From: Streptomyces cupreus
GTDB taxonomy: Bacteria; Actinomycetota; Actinomycetes; Streptomycetales; Streptomycetaceae
NCBI RefSeq assembly: GCF_014257025.1
Contig: NZ_JACMSF010000003.1
Coordinates: forward strand, 124,001-188,000
DNA: 64,000 bases
Reading direction: 5' to 3'
Of the stretch, positions 15,971 through 24,101 are shown one piece after another. The translations under genes and the position numbers were made by a program. Under the pieces are notes generated by a model, which was not told the origin of the DNA, made no database searches, and saw only the letters and a program-made list of their open reading frames with translations. Positions within the stretch are counted from its first letter, which is position 1, and the number at the start of each line of letters is the position of its first letter.

Positions 15971-17263
15971 ATGGGTACGGGTAAGGGAAGGCGCCGACCG
16001 GTCGACTGGCATCCGCTGGCGGAGAAGGACCCGATCCCCGGCGATCCGGAGGACATCCGCGACGAGGTCAGCAGGATGAAGAACCTCGCCTCAACCCTCC
16101 GCGACCAGGCCCGCACCCTACGCAAGGCGGCCGACGGCGACGCGCTGCAGGGCAAGTACGCCGACAAGATCCGCGAGAAGTCCGGCGACCTCGAAAAGCG
16201 CTTCCGCGAGACGGCGGGCCGCTACGAACGTGTGGTCGGCGACCTCGGCAGTTGGGCCACCGAGCTGGAGGGCTTCCAGGAACGGGCCGACGGCGTCCTC
16301 CGAGGCGCGAAGCAGGCCGACGAGGAACACGCTGCCGAGGTGAAGAAAAAGGAAGCCGAGGCCAAGAAGGACGGCGACAAGAAGACGTCGGAGGAGTCCG
16401 ACCTCAACAGCCACCTGGCGCCGTTCCACAAGCAGCTCAACCAGGTCATCTCCGAACGCGACTCCCGCGCCCAGCATTACGCCGAGAACATCGGCCACGA
16501 CATCTCTGACATCATCAAGGACAGTCCGTGGGAGAACTTCAAGGACTGGGTGCACGAGCATGCGGATACGATCAAATCCGTCGTTGAAGTCCTGAGTTGG
16601 GCAGCGACCATCATCGGGGTTATCGCCCTCCTCTTCACACCGGTCGGATGGCTGGCGACCCTGATCACGGTGACCGCCATCAGTCTCACGGCGCTCGTCG
16701 GCATTGGGCACACACTGCTGGCCCTCTCCGGTGACGGGAACTGGGCGGATGTCGCCATGGACGTCTTCGCGCTGGCGACGCTGGGATTCGGCAGCATCGC
16801 GATGAAGGGCGTGAAGGCCGCAGCGACAACACTCAAGGCCGCAAGTAGGGCGGGACGGTTCCAGAGGTACGCGAATCTGCGCAAGTTGCTCGACAAGAAC
16901 ATCATGCGATACGGCACGGACTCGGCCCGCGGCGCGAAAGCAGTGCGCGCGAAGAATGCGCTGCGCCAGATCGGAGCGAAGGAAACACGACCCGGGACAA
17001 CCCGACTGGACCGCCTGCTGGGCGGCGATAGGGAGGTCGTCAGCGCGAGCAAGTTCGCCAAGGCGATGCGGGCCGAGTTCGGCGGGAACCCCGATGTGGT
17101 GAGGGCGGCCGACGCGATGGAAAAGGCGGCAAGGAACTTCCGCTTGAACTACCTGGCAGCCACCTCCGTAGACCTCGGAGACAAGGCCGGAGAAAGATTT
17201 GGCGGCGACGCGTATGGAGACGCCAAGGATGTTCTCACGCGTGAAGTCGGGAGTCGCTGGTGA
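15971..17263 (+). CDS. Putative T7SS-secreted protein B (WXG-like N-terminus, hydrophobic core)
   Basis: 430 residues. The opening DWHPLAEKDPIPGDPEDIRD (12-31) matches the cassette A protein's DWSPLYDSDPIPGDPDEV. A helical bundle and coiled coil follow to about 180, including a very Lys/Glu-rich segment (120-145). A hydrophobic core (about 203-252, VLSWAATIIGVIALLFTPVGW) comes next, then a helical basic C-terminal region (about 280-430). As in cassette A no known toxin fold was recognised, and the two C-terminal regions do not resemble each other. That contrast, conserved N-terminus and variable C-terminus, is the pattern of polymorphic T7SS effectors. Confidence 0.88.
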   Translation: MGTGKGRRRPVDWHPLAEKDPIPGDPEDIRDEVSRMKNLASTLRDQARTLRKAADGDALQGKYADKIREKSGDLEKRFRETAGRYERVVGDLGSWATELEGFQERADGVLRGAKQADEEHAAEVKKKEAEAKKDGDKKTSEESDLNSHLAPFHKQLNQVISERDSRAQHYAENIGHDISDIIKDSPWENFKDWVHEHADTIKSVVEVLSWAATIIGVIALLFTPVGWLATLITVTAISLTALVGIGHTLLALSGDGNWADVAMDVFALATLGFGSIAMKGVKAAATTLKAASRAGRFQRYANLRKLLDKNIMRYGTDSARGAKAVRAKNALRQIGAKETRPGTTRLDRLLGGDREVVSASKFAKAMRAEFGGNPDVVRAADAMEKAARNFRLNYLAATSVDLGDKAGERFGGDAYGDAKDVLTREVGSRW

Positions 17264-17340
17264 AAAATCCTGAGTAAGGTTCGACCGACAGCCATCAGGC
17301 GCAGCAAAATTCCAAGCCAAGTTTTCTGGAGTGGGAGATA

Positions 17341-17730
17341 GTGGCAACAGTCCCGGCGAAAAGCCCAGAAGAGTCTCGTGCCATGAAATTTCTTGCCGCG
17401 TTCACATTGGTGCCGATCCTCTGTTTTGCCTTCCAAGACCTCGGAAGCAAATACGGGGGGATGGACTGGCTCACCACAGGCTACGCAGTTTGGCCGATGA
17501 TGATTGGCCCGGTTCTGATGCTGCTCCTGTTCTTCAAGAACCGAGAGCTGATCCGTGACCCGCGGAGGGGTGCCAACTTCTCGCAGACGATCAAGATCGT
17601 TTCCTGCCTTTTCCTGCTCCCGAACGTATTCGCGACCATCGGCTACAGCTGGCTGGCCGTGATTTCGGTGCTCTCCTCCCTGACGATCCTGGTGGCCGAC
17701 TGGCAGCTCAAGAAGCAGGCCCGCGCGTGA
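17341..17730 (+). CDS. Cassette B membrane protein
   Basis: 129 residues with four hydrophobic segments (about 16-31, 44-64, 83-101 and 102-118) and basic loops, including KNRELIRDPRRG. GTG start preceded by GGAGTGGGAG. The position after the T7SS-like gene matches the two-segment membrane protein of cassette A, although the sequences are not visibly related. Candidate membrane immunity or anchoring partner (inference). The stop overlaps the next GTG start (GTGA). Confidence 0.78.
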   Translation: MATVPAKSPEESRAMKFLAAFTLVPILCFAFQDLGSKYGGMDWLTTGYAVWPMMIGPVLMLLLFFKNRELIRDPRRGANFSQTIKIVSCLFLLPNVFATIGYSWLAVISVLSSLTILVADWQLKKQARA

Positions 17731-18410
17731 GCACGTCCGATCTGGAGCAACAGCCACCCCCCGTCGAGGCGAGCGCTCCCCGCGGCTATGAGCTCATCCT
17801 GCCGCCCGGCTGGGTCCGCATCCCCCTGCGCGAAGGCACGAAGGAAGCACTTGAGAACGTCCTCTTCTCGCACATGGGGCAAGTCCCGGAGGGCATTCCC
17901 CGGGATGACGCGATGCGCTTCCGCCTGGACATGCGTCGCCAGTTGGAGAAGCAGGCCCGTGCGGCCAGAAGAAACGGTGGCCTTGACCTCTACGTCCCGG
18001 TGCTCCCGCGCGGGGGCATCTTCCTCATGGCCTCTTTCATCGTCGCCGAGATGCCGATCGGCCAAGGCCACGCGGTTCCTCCACAGGCAGTGATCGCTCA
18101 GCTGGCCAGCGAGGACGCCCCCGGCGGAACGGCGACAAAGGTTGACGTGGCAGGGGCACCCGCACTCCGCCGCGCGTACCGCTCCATCCCTGACGAGGAG
18201 CAGCTGAGTTCCGCCCCCGAAGCCGTACAGCAGGCCGCCCTGCCGACGCGGCGGGTCGATTATGTGATCCCCGTGGCGGACGATCCCGGTCGCTGGATCA
18301 GCATCAACTTCTCCACACCGGGTGACGGCGATATCGACAGTGAATTCACCGACGTGCTGGTCGACTTGTTCGACGCGGTGGTCGGCACGTTCAGATGGAG
18401 TTATGAGTGA
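17727..18410 (+). CDS. Cassette B partner protein 1 (unknown soluble protein)
   Basis: 227 residues, soluble. The N-terminal part is ELILPPGWVRIPLREGTKEAL, which resembles LLVPRDWFRVDLTHERWRRHL of the 8253 protein. The middle (GLDLYVPVLPRGGIFLMASF) resembles that protein's ALEFFLKTES...LPASLLISL. The end is WISINFSTPGDGDIDSEFTD then LFDAVVGTFRWSYE, again parallel to HLAFSLPLSG...LCEAIAHSLRWVS. The two therefore belong to one unrecognised family. Starts GTG, coupled on both sides by 4-base overlaps. Confidence 0.78.
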   Translation: MSTSDLEQQPPPVEASAPRGYELILPPGWVRIPLREGTKEALENVLFSHMGQVPEGIPRDDAMRFRLDMRRQLEKQARAARRNGGLDLYVPVLPRGGIFLMASFIVAEMPIGQGHAVPPQAVIAQLASEDAPGGTATKVDVAGAPALRRAYRSIPDEEQLSSAPEAVQQAALPTRRVDYVIPVADDPGRWISINFSTPGDGDIDSEFTDVLVDLFDAVVGTFRWSYE

Positions 18411-19060
18411 GCTGGCTCAACGTCAAGCACGCCATGGATCTGTCCCCTTGGATCCGTATCCCGCTCATGTGGCCGGAACCGGGACTTGAGGACATCGAGG
18501 AGGCGCAGACTCCTGAGGCGTGGGCACGCTACTTCGCCGAGGGTCTCTGGGAGGATTTCGCGTCGGAGAAGCCAGAACCGGGCGAAGTCGACCTGCTGAC
18601 CAACATCCTGTTGATGTACGCCCTCAGGGCGCCCGCAGCATTTCCGGACTTCGAGGTCTTCCTCCATCTCCCGCACCCACGGGAGATCCCGCTTCCTGCG
18701 TATGTCGACCTGGTGGAGATCGAGGAGGGCGAAGACCGGAAAACGGCACTGCGTGAGCTGACCCACGCCGATGCGAGCTACACCGTCGAGCCTCCCATCG
18801 TCGAGGACTTCGACTCCCCGCATCTGGGAGCCGGCCTGCGAGTGCTGCGCTATTACCAGGACGAGGACAGCAACGAGGTGCACGTCGGCCTCCGTTACGC
18901 CTGGCGCTACGAGAAGGGCACGGAAGCCGCGGACGTCCTGATCATCCTGGCCGATCCCGACGCCGGCCGGATCCTCCGGGCTCTCGACGATGTCGACGAA
19001 TTCGCCCGCGCCATCCGGATCAGCCCTGATGAGGAAGCGGATACCTGGAAGTCCTCATGA
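18407..19060 (+). CDS. Cassette B partner protein 2 (unknown soluble protein)
   Basis: 217 residues, acidic and soluble. It begins MSWLNVKHAMDLSPWIRIPLMWPEPG and contains paired strand-rich halves ending in EVHVGLRYAWRYEKGTEAADVLIILADPD and DDVDEFARAIRIS. The overall plan (opening W-x-R-I/V-P-L, closing regulatory-looking strand region) is like the other partner proteins of both cassettes, so all four may share one fold. GTG start coupled to the previous gene. No recognised family. Confidence 0.75.
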   Translation: MSWLNVKHAMDLSPWIRIPLMWPEPGLEDIEEAQTPEAWARYFAEGLWEDFASEKPEPGEVDLLTNILLMYALRAPAAFPDFEVFLHLPHPREIPLPAYVDLVEIEEGEDRKTALRELTHADASYTVEPPIVEDFDSPHLGAGLRVLRYYQDEDSNEVHVGLRYAWRYEKGTEAADVLIILADPDAGRILRALDDVDEFARAIRISPDEEADTWKSS

Positions 19061-19186
19061 CCCTGGCCATTGATGTGTGGTGAAGGACGAGAACGGCCTG
19101 CACGAAGTGTTCTGCGACGGTCAGGGCTCGAACGCGGGACCGCGGGCCGACCATGCTGGTGGGTGTCGCGGGGGAACTGGCAAACC

Positions 19187-19482
19187 ATGATTCAGACATC
19201 CGAAGCGACTCGACGTCACCGCCGGGCCAGGCTGTCGTCCGAAGAGCCAGGAGCGACCGTCCAGCAGGGAGCACGTCCTTGGGCTCTAAGCGATGTGGTC
19301 GTGGTTTCCGTCACCGAGGGCTCGTTCCATCTGCGATGCACAGATGGAACGGCGCTCCAGTTCCCCACGGAGCGCGGCAAGCCTTCGAAATGCGCATGCC
19401 ACCGGCTCAACTGCGCGCCCTGGGCGAGTCCTTGACCCACGCAGGCGTGCGCCTGCTGTTCGACCGGCCACGGCAAGGCTGA
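19187..19482 (+). pseudogene. Small gene with probable frameshift, downstream of cassette B
   Basis: An ATG at 19187, about ten bases after GGGGAACTGG, opens a frame with a strand-like segment (SDVVVVSVTEGSFHLRCTDG, TALQFPTERGK). Near 19380 the frame is lost, while the +1 frame continues sensibly as FEMRMPPAQLRALGESLTHAGVRLLF to a TGA at 19482. One missing base would join them into a ~98-residue protein. Unknown family; it may be a short accessory gene of cassette B that has been inactivated, or a sequence error. Confidence 0.45.
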
Positions 19483-19516
19483 GGGCGTCCCCAGTCACAA
19501 CAGCGGCGCCCTGCAC

Positions 19517-19537
19517 GTCAGCGGTTGACGGCCTGGA
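19517..19537 (-). repeat. Fragment matching the 3' end of the secreted-protein gene at 11738
   Basis: The 21 bases TCAGCGGTTGACGGCCTGGA-T match TCACCGATTGACGGCCTGGA-T at 11738 at 19 of 21 positions. They include the stop codon and encode the terminal IQAVNR. The similarity does not extend into the body of the gene. It looks like a deletion relic of a second copy on the far side of cassette B, but it is short enough to be chance. Confidence 0.35.
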
Positions 19538-19637
19538 TAAAGGAGCCCGTCGGCTCAGGTGAGAGGGTTTGGATCCCTGATTTGGGTAACCCGGGCTGCA
19601 TGGGGGTACGGAGGTCTGCGTTCGAAAGCCGTTGGGT

Positions 19638-20762
19638 ATGACAGCAGAGCGCTCGATCATGGGCATTGAGGCTGCTGAGTCTCTGGTTTCGCCCGTGAAT
19701 TCTCACAACGAGTGGGACCCGTTGGAGGAGGTCGTCGTCGGGCGGCTCGACGGTGCGACCATTCCCTCCGACCATCCCGTTGTGACCTGCAATCTCCCCC
19801 CGTGGGCGGCGCGGATTCAGGGGCTTGCCGCCGGCTTTCGGTACCCGCGGGTGCTCGTCGAGCGGGCGCAACATGAGCTCGATCAGTTCATCGCCCTGCT
19901 TCAGTCACTCGGTGTCATCGTCAGACGCCCTGATCCGGTCGACCATCGGCGACGCTTCGGCACGCCCGACTGGTCGTCGCGCGGTTTCTGCAACACCTGC
20001 CCGCGCGACAGCCTTCTCGTGATCGGCGACGAGATCATCGAGACCCCGATGGCATGGCCGTGCCGGTATTTCGAGACCCATTCCTATCGCCCGATCCTCA
20101 AGGACTACTTCCGGCGCGGGGCACGGTGGACGGCGGCGCCCAAGCCCCAGCTCACCGATGAGCTCTACGAGGCGGATTTCCGCGTCCCCGAGGCGGGCGA
20201 GCCCATGCGGTACATCCTCACCGAGTTCGAGCCGGTATTCGACGCGGCCGATTTCGTGCGTGCGGGGCGTGATCTGTTCGTTACGCGGAGCAATGTCACC
20301 AACCGGATGGGGATCGAATGGTTGCGCCGACATCTGGGACCCGGCTATCGCATCCACGAGATCGAGAGCCGCTGCCGCGCACCCATGCACATCGATACGA
20401 CATTCGTGCCGCTCTCGCCCGGGAAGGTCCTGGTCAATCCTGAGTACGTCGATCTCGACCGGCTGCCCGACGTCCTGCGGTCGTGGGAGGTACTGGTCGC
20501 TCCCCAGCCCGATCCGCTGGACGAGCGGCTACTGAAGATCACCTCGATGTGCGGCAGGTGGCTCAGCATGAACGTGCTCATGGTCGACGAGAATCGGGTG
20601 ATCGCGGAGCGGCATCACACCTCTATGCTCCGTGCGCTCGAATCCTGGGGGTTCGAACCGGTGCCGTGCGAGCTGCTGCACTACGCGCCGTTCGGCGGGT
20701 CCTTTCACTGCGCCACGCTGGATGTTCGGCGTCGCGGGGCACTTGAGTCGTACGTCGGGTGA
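19638..20762 (+). CDS. Amidinotransferase (arginine:glycine/inosamine-type)
   Basis: About 374 residues, a member of the glycine amidinotransferase/StrB family (pentein fold) that moves the amidino group of L-arginine to an amine. The expected catalytic triad is visible: Asp in EPVFDAADF (about 202), His in APMHIDTTF (about 251) and Cys in GGSFHCATLD (about 358). The N-terminal block SHNEWDPLEEVVVGRLDGA is the usual family opening. Streptomyces members act in aminocyclitol and guanidino-compound pathways, but no partner pathway genes are next to it, so the acceptor is unknown. ATG at 19638 chosen; a TTG two codons earlier is possible. Confidence 0.88.
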   Translation: MTAERSIMGIEAAESLVSPVNSHNEWDPLEEVVVGRLDGATIPSDHPVVTCNLPPWAARIQGLAAGFRYPRVLVERAQHELDQFIALLQSLGVIVRRPDPVDHRRRFGTPDWSSRGFCNTCPRDSLLVIGDEIIETPMAWPCRYFETHSYRPILKDYFRRGARWTAAPKPQLTDELYEADFRVPEAGEPMRYILTEFEPVFDAADFVRAGRDLFVTRSNVTNRMGIEWLRRHLGPGYRIHEIESRCRAPMHIDTTFVPLSPGKVLVNPEYVDLDRLPDVLRSWEVLVAPQPDPLDERLLKITSMCGRWLSMNVLMVDENRVIAERHHTSMLRALESWGFEPVPCELLHYAPFGGSFHCATLDVRRRGALESYVG

Positions 20763-20835
20763 GGGAACGGCTCGGCTTCGGGTCCTGAATTCGGTGGCGT
20801 GAATAGCGCTGCTGTGATCGGGGAGATACCTCGTC

Positions 20836-21213
20836 ATGGGACGGCAATGGCGGGACGGGCGAGGGAAGTTGGTCGTTCAGGGACAGGTGGGGGATATCGG
20901 CCTGCCTCTTGAGATCGCCTCGTCCTATCGGGCCCGGACTCGGGGACTGCTCGGGCGGGACGCCGTGGACGGGGTACTCCTGCTGTCCCCCGCCAACAGC
21001 GTGCACACCATCGGCATGCGGATCCCCATCGACGTCGCGTATCTCGATCGGCGGCTGCGTGTCATCGCCGTACGCACCATGAAGCCCGGCCGCCTCGGAT
21101 TGCCTCGACTCCGGGCCCGGCACGTGCTGGAGGCCGGGGCCGGGGCGATGGTGGGGTGGGGGCTGCGGGTTGGGGTGCGGGTGGTCGTCGAGGTGGACTG
21201 CGGTATCGGGTGA
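20836..21213 (+). CDS. DUF192 family protein
   Basis: 125 residues covering a complete DUF192 domain: LPLEIASSYRARTRGLLGRD, the conserved NSVHTIGMRIPIDVAYLD, RVIAVRTMKPGRLG and the HVLEAGAGAMVGWGLRVG end. DUF192 proteins are small beta-rich proteins of unknown function, often exported or located beside Tad genes in bacteria; this one lacks a signal peptide. A broken copy lies at 14858-15237, with similarity beginning before the start codon. Confidence 0.85.
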   Translation: MGRQWRDGRGKLVVQGQVGDIGLPLEIASSYRARTRGLLGRDAVDGVLLLSPANSVHTIGMRIPIDVAYLDRRLRVIAVRTMKPGRLGLPRLRARHVLEAGAGAMVGWGLRVGVRVVVEVDCGIG

Positions 21214-21728
21214 GCAGCCGTTAGCCGTTAGCGGGTCGGTACGGCCGCGATTGGCCCACACCAGTTGGCCCAGGGCGCGGGGTGGCTCCGATGGGCTGGG
21301 CGAGTTCGTCGGCATGGGGCGATTCCGTCGTTCTTGTCACCGAGAGTGGTGGTTGTTTCTGCCCTGGCCAAGATGGACTCGTCGACGCTGACGCCGGGGC
21401 GTCCTACTCGCCGTTCCCGGCCCCGTTGTCGCCGAGGCACTCGACCGGATGCGGGGTCTCAACCTCAACTTCGCCGTGCACGGCTCATCATCGACGCCGG
21501 GTATGAACCCGTACGTGTCGGCGCCCTCGACAAGGCAGTTGTCCAGGAACGGGCCGTCGAACTCTTCTTCGCCGTAGCCAGGGTCGCATCACCACACCCG
21601 AGCAGCTCTGACCCGAGCGAACGGCCCACGCGTGGCGTGTCGTAACGCGACGTCCTTCATCGATGACTCTACGTGATAATGATTACTCTCCGCAGTTGCC
21701 GTCGTTGACATTGCTGGAGGAGCACACG
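21214..21728. other. Gene-free region with a possible reductase relic
   Basis: No intact gene in these 515 bases. On the plus strand around 21480-21580 the frame reads ARLIIDAGYEPVRVGALDKA, which resembles the C-terminal helix of NADP/F420-dependent reductases, but no Rossmann motif precedes it, so it would be a fragment. The right end holds the promoter and ribosome site (GGAGGAGC) of the amine oxidase gene; the short AT-rich piece CTACGTGATAATGATTACTC near 21670 may be promoter DNA. Confidence 0.35.
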
Positions 21729-23405
21729 ATGAGTCAGTCGGGCGAGGGTACCTCGCGTCGTCACTTCCTGGGCATGGCCGGGGCCGCCGCTACCTCGGCG
21801 ACACTGGCGCAGGTCATGACCGGAGCCGTACCGGCGTTCGCGGCGCCCGCCACCGACGGGCTGACGAGACCGGTCAGGAAGGTGGACAACGGCAAGACGG
21901 TGGCAGTCCTCGGCGCCGGCCCCGCCGGCCTGGCGGCCGCGATCCGGTTCGTGGAGGCCGGCTACCGGGTGACGGTGCTGGAGTCCCAGAGCCGGGTCGG
22001 GGGCCGCACACTGACCGCCCGCCCAGGCGACGAGATCAGCGAAGTGTGGGATGACGGTTCGGTTCAGACCCAGACCTGCCAGTTCGACGAGAACCTCTAC
22101 CTCAACCTCGGCGCCGGCCGCATCCCGTACGTCCACCAGCGGGTCCTCGACTTCTGTCGCAAACTCAAGGTCCCGCTGGAGCCGTACATCCACACCACTA
22201 CAGCCAACCTGTACCAGACCGACAAGGCATGGCGGGGCGCACCCAGGCCCAACCGCCGGATCGCCAACGACACGCGTGGCTACATCGCCCAGTACCTCAC
22301 TCAGGCCCTGCAAAAGGGAACGCAGGCCGAAGACGGACTGACCCCCGCACAGCGCGAACAGTTCGGGAATCTTCTCATCGAGTTCGGCGCACTCGATCCC
22401 ACCGACAGGAGCTACGTAGGCTCCACGCGTTCCGGCTTGGCCAGGACCCCGACCGTCCGGCAGATGGAGGAGCCGGTGGATCCACTGCTTCTCCAGGACC
22501 TGCTGGCGAGTGAGTTCTGGGAAGACTCCTTCTATCAGGACTCCAATCTTCACTGGCACACCACATCGTTTCAGCCGGTCGGTGGCATGGACAGCATCTG
22601 GCGCCGCGCGGCCGCCGCACTGCCGGCCGGCACGATCACATACAAGGCGCCTGTCCAAGGCATCGCCCTGGACGGCAGCGGCGTGAACGTCAGCTGGACG
22701 CAGGACGGCACGGAGCGTACTCAGCGGTTCGACTACTGCCTGAGCAACATCCCGATGTCGGTGCTGCGCAAACACGTCACTCTCAACAACTTCTCCGAGG
22801 ACTTCCTGTCCGCTGTCCGGGGCACACCCTTCGCGGACGCCTGCAAGGTCGGCTGGCAAGCCAACCAGCGCTTCTGGGAGTCGGAGAGGTATCAGATCTA
22901 CGGAGGCATCAGCAGGATCGATCACGAGATCGAGCAGATCTGGTATCCGTCCAACGACTATTTCTCATCCGCGGGGAAGGGCACGCTGACCGGAGCGTAC
23001 AACCACTACGAGAACGCGGTCGCGCTCGGCAACCGCCCGCACCTGGAACGGCTGAGCGTGGCCCGCGCAGCCGCGACGAAGCTGCACGACGAGTTCGCCA
23101 GCAACGCCATCGTCCCGGACCGGCTGGGCATGTCGATCGCATGGAAGAAGGTGCCCTCCCAACTGGGTGCGTGGGCCGACTGGCGCGGGGATGACCCGGA
23201 GCACAAGAAGATGTACTCGACATTGATCTACCCGCAGGGCCAGGACAACTTCTTCGTGATCGGCGACCAGGTGTCCGCGCTGCCCGGCTGGCAGGAGGGG
23301 GCGCTGATGTCGGCGGAGTGGGCGTCCCAGTGGATCATCGAGGGGAAGCGCGCGGCCCGCAGGCCCGTCAAGCGGGCGCCTGACGCGAGAAGCCTGACCA
23401 CGTAA
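21729..23405 (+). CDS. Tat-exported FAD-dependent amine oxidase (L-amino-acid oxidase type)
   Basis: 558 residues. The N-terminus has a twin-arginine signal (TSRRHFLGMAG, residues 8-18) with cleavage near AFAAP. The dinucleotide-binding motif VAVLGAGPAGLAAA (58-71) and the LESQSRVGGRTLT motif follow. The C-terminal FAD contact is in DNFFVIGDQVSALPGWQEGALMS. The flavin monoamine oxidase family oxidises amines or L-amino acids to the imine with H2O2 release; secreted Streptomyces members include L-amino-acid oxidases such as L-glutamate oxidase. Substrate is not readable here. The start ATG follows GGAGGAGC at 6 bases. Confidence 0.9.
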   Translation: MSQSGEGTSRRHFLGMAGAAATSATLAQVMTGAVPAFAAPATDGLTRPVRKVDNGKTVAVLGAGPAGLAAAIRFVEAGYRVTVLESQSRVGGRTLTARPGDEISEVWDDGSVQTQTCQFDENLYLNLGAGRIPYVHQRVLDFCRKLKVPLEPYIHTTTANLYQTDKAWRGAPRPNRRIANDTRGYIAQYLTQALQKGTQAEDGLTPAQREQFGNLLIEFGALDPTDRSYVGSTRSGLARTPTVRQMEEPVDPLLLQDLLASEFWEDSFYQDSNLHWHTTSFQPVGGMDSIWRRAAAALPAGTITYKAPVQGIALDGSGVNVSWTQDGTERTQRFDYCLSNIPMSVLRKHVTLNNFSEDFLSAVRGTPFADACKVGWQANQRFWESERYQIYGGISRIDHEIEQIWYPSNDYFSSAGKGTLTGAYNHYENAVALGNRPHLERLSVARAAATKLHDEFASNAIVPDRLGMSIAWKKVPSQLGAWADWRGDDPEHKKMYSTLIYPQGQDNFFVIGDQVSALPGWQEGALMSAEWASQWIIEGKRAARRPVKRAPDARSLTT

Positions 23406-23415
23406 GGGGATCCCC

Positions 23416-23453
23416 GCCGGGTGACGGTACGGCGCAGGCGACCGTCACCCGGC
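23416..23453. terminator. Bidirectional terminator between the amine oxidase and OmpA-like genes
   Basis: A perfect 13-base stem (GCCGGGTGACGGT at 23416-23428 with ACCGTCACCCGGC at 23441-23453) and a 12-base loop in the 55-base gap between two convergent genes. This is a typical Streptomyces GC-rich terminator without a T-run. Confidence 0.8.
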
Positions 23454-23460
23454 CTGACGG

Positions 23461-24093
23461 TCAGCTCTCCGAGCGCGGGAAGGAGACCTCTACCCGTCGG
23501 TTCTTCTTGCGGCTGGCCTCTGTTGTGTTGGAAGCGATGGGGTATTGCTCGCCGTAGCCTCTTACCTCGTACGTGATGTTCGGGTCGTTCAGTTCGGATT
23601 TGAGGACGTCTTCTACGGCGTTGGCTCGTTGTTTGGACAGGACGTCGCCGTGGGCCGATGAGCCCAGGTTGTCCGTGAAGCCGAAGACTCGGATCTTTGT
23701 TGCGTTCTGGGTTTTGATCTCTTCCGCGATTGCTGCGATTCGGGCCTTTGCCTCGCCGTTCAGTTTGGCGCTGTCCTTGGGGAACAGGACCTCCGCCTGC
23801 AGCGCGAACTTCACGTCCGCGTTGGTGTCTTCGCGGCGTTCGTCACCGCTCTGGTCTTCGACTACCTGTTTGATGTCCAGCACCTTGGCTTCGGCGAGGG
23901 TTGCGCCCTCGGGGAGCTTCAGGTCTGGGTCGTTGGGGTCCACTTCGACGGGGGCGGTGGCTGTGGCTTCGGTTCCTGGGGGGACGCTGGGGTTGTCGTC
24001 CGCGTGGGCGGTCACGGCTCCGATGAAGCTCATGGCGACCATCACCGAGACGGCAGTGAGGGTCAGGGCAAAGCGGGGTGGGGTGGGGGTCAT
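23461..24093 (-). CDS. OmpA family protein, secreted
   Basis: About 210 residues with an N-terminal signal peptide (ALTLTAVSVMVAMSFIGAVTAHA), a Pro/Thr/Asp-rich linker and a C-terminal OmpA-like peptidoglycan-binding domain. The latter shows LFPKDSAKLNGEAKARI, KIRVFGFTDNLGSSAHGDVLSKQRANAV and RGYGEQYPIASNTTEASRKKNRRVEV. The conserved Asp in GFTDN and Arg in KKNRRVE that contact diaminopimelate are present. ATG at 24093 has GAGG six bases upstream; a GTG at 24105 overlapping the previous stop is also possible. Last gene of the Tad-associated operon, probably anchoring the apparatus to the wall. Confidence 0.88.
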   Translation of the reverse strand: MTPTPPRFALTLTAVSVMVAMSFIGAVTAHADDNPSVPPGTEATATAPVEVDPNDPDLKLPEGATLAEAKVLDIKQVVEDQSGDERREDTNADVKFALQAEVLFPKDSAKLNGEAKARIAAIAEEIKTQNATKIRVFGFTDNLGSSAHGDVLSKQRANAVEDVLKSELNDPNITYEVRGYGEQYPIASNTTEASRKKNRRVEVSFPRSES

Positions 24094-24101
24094 GTGAGGC
24101 C

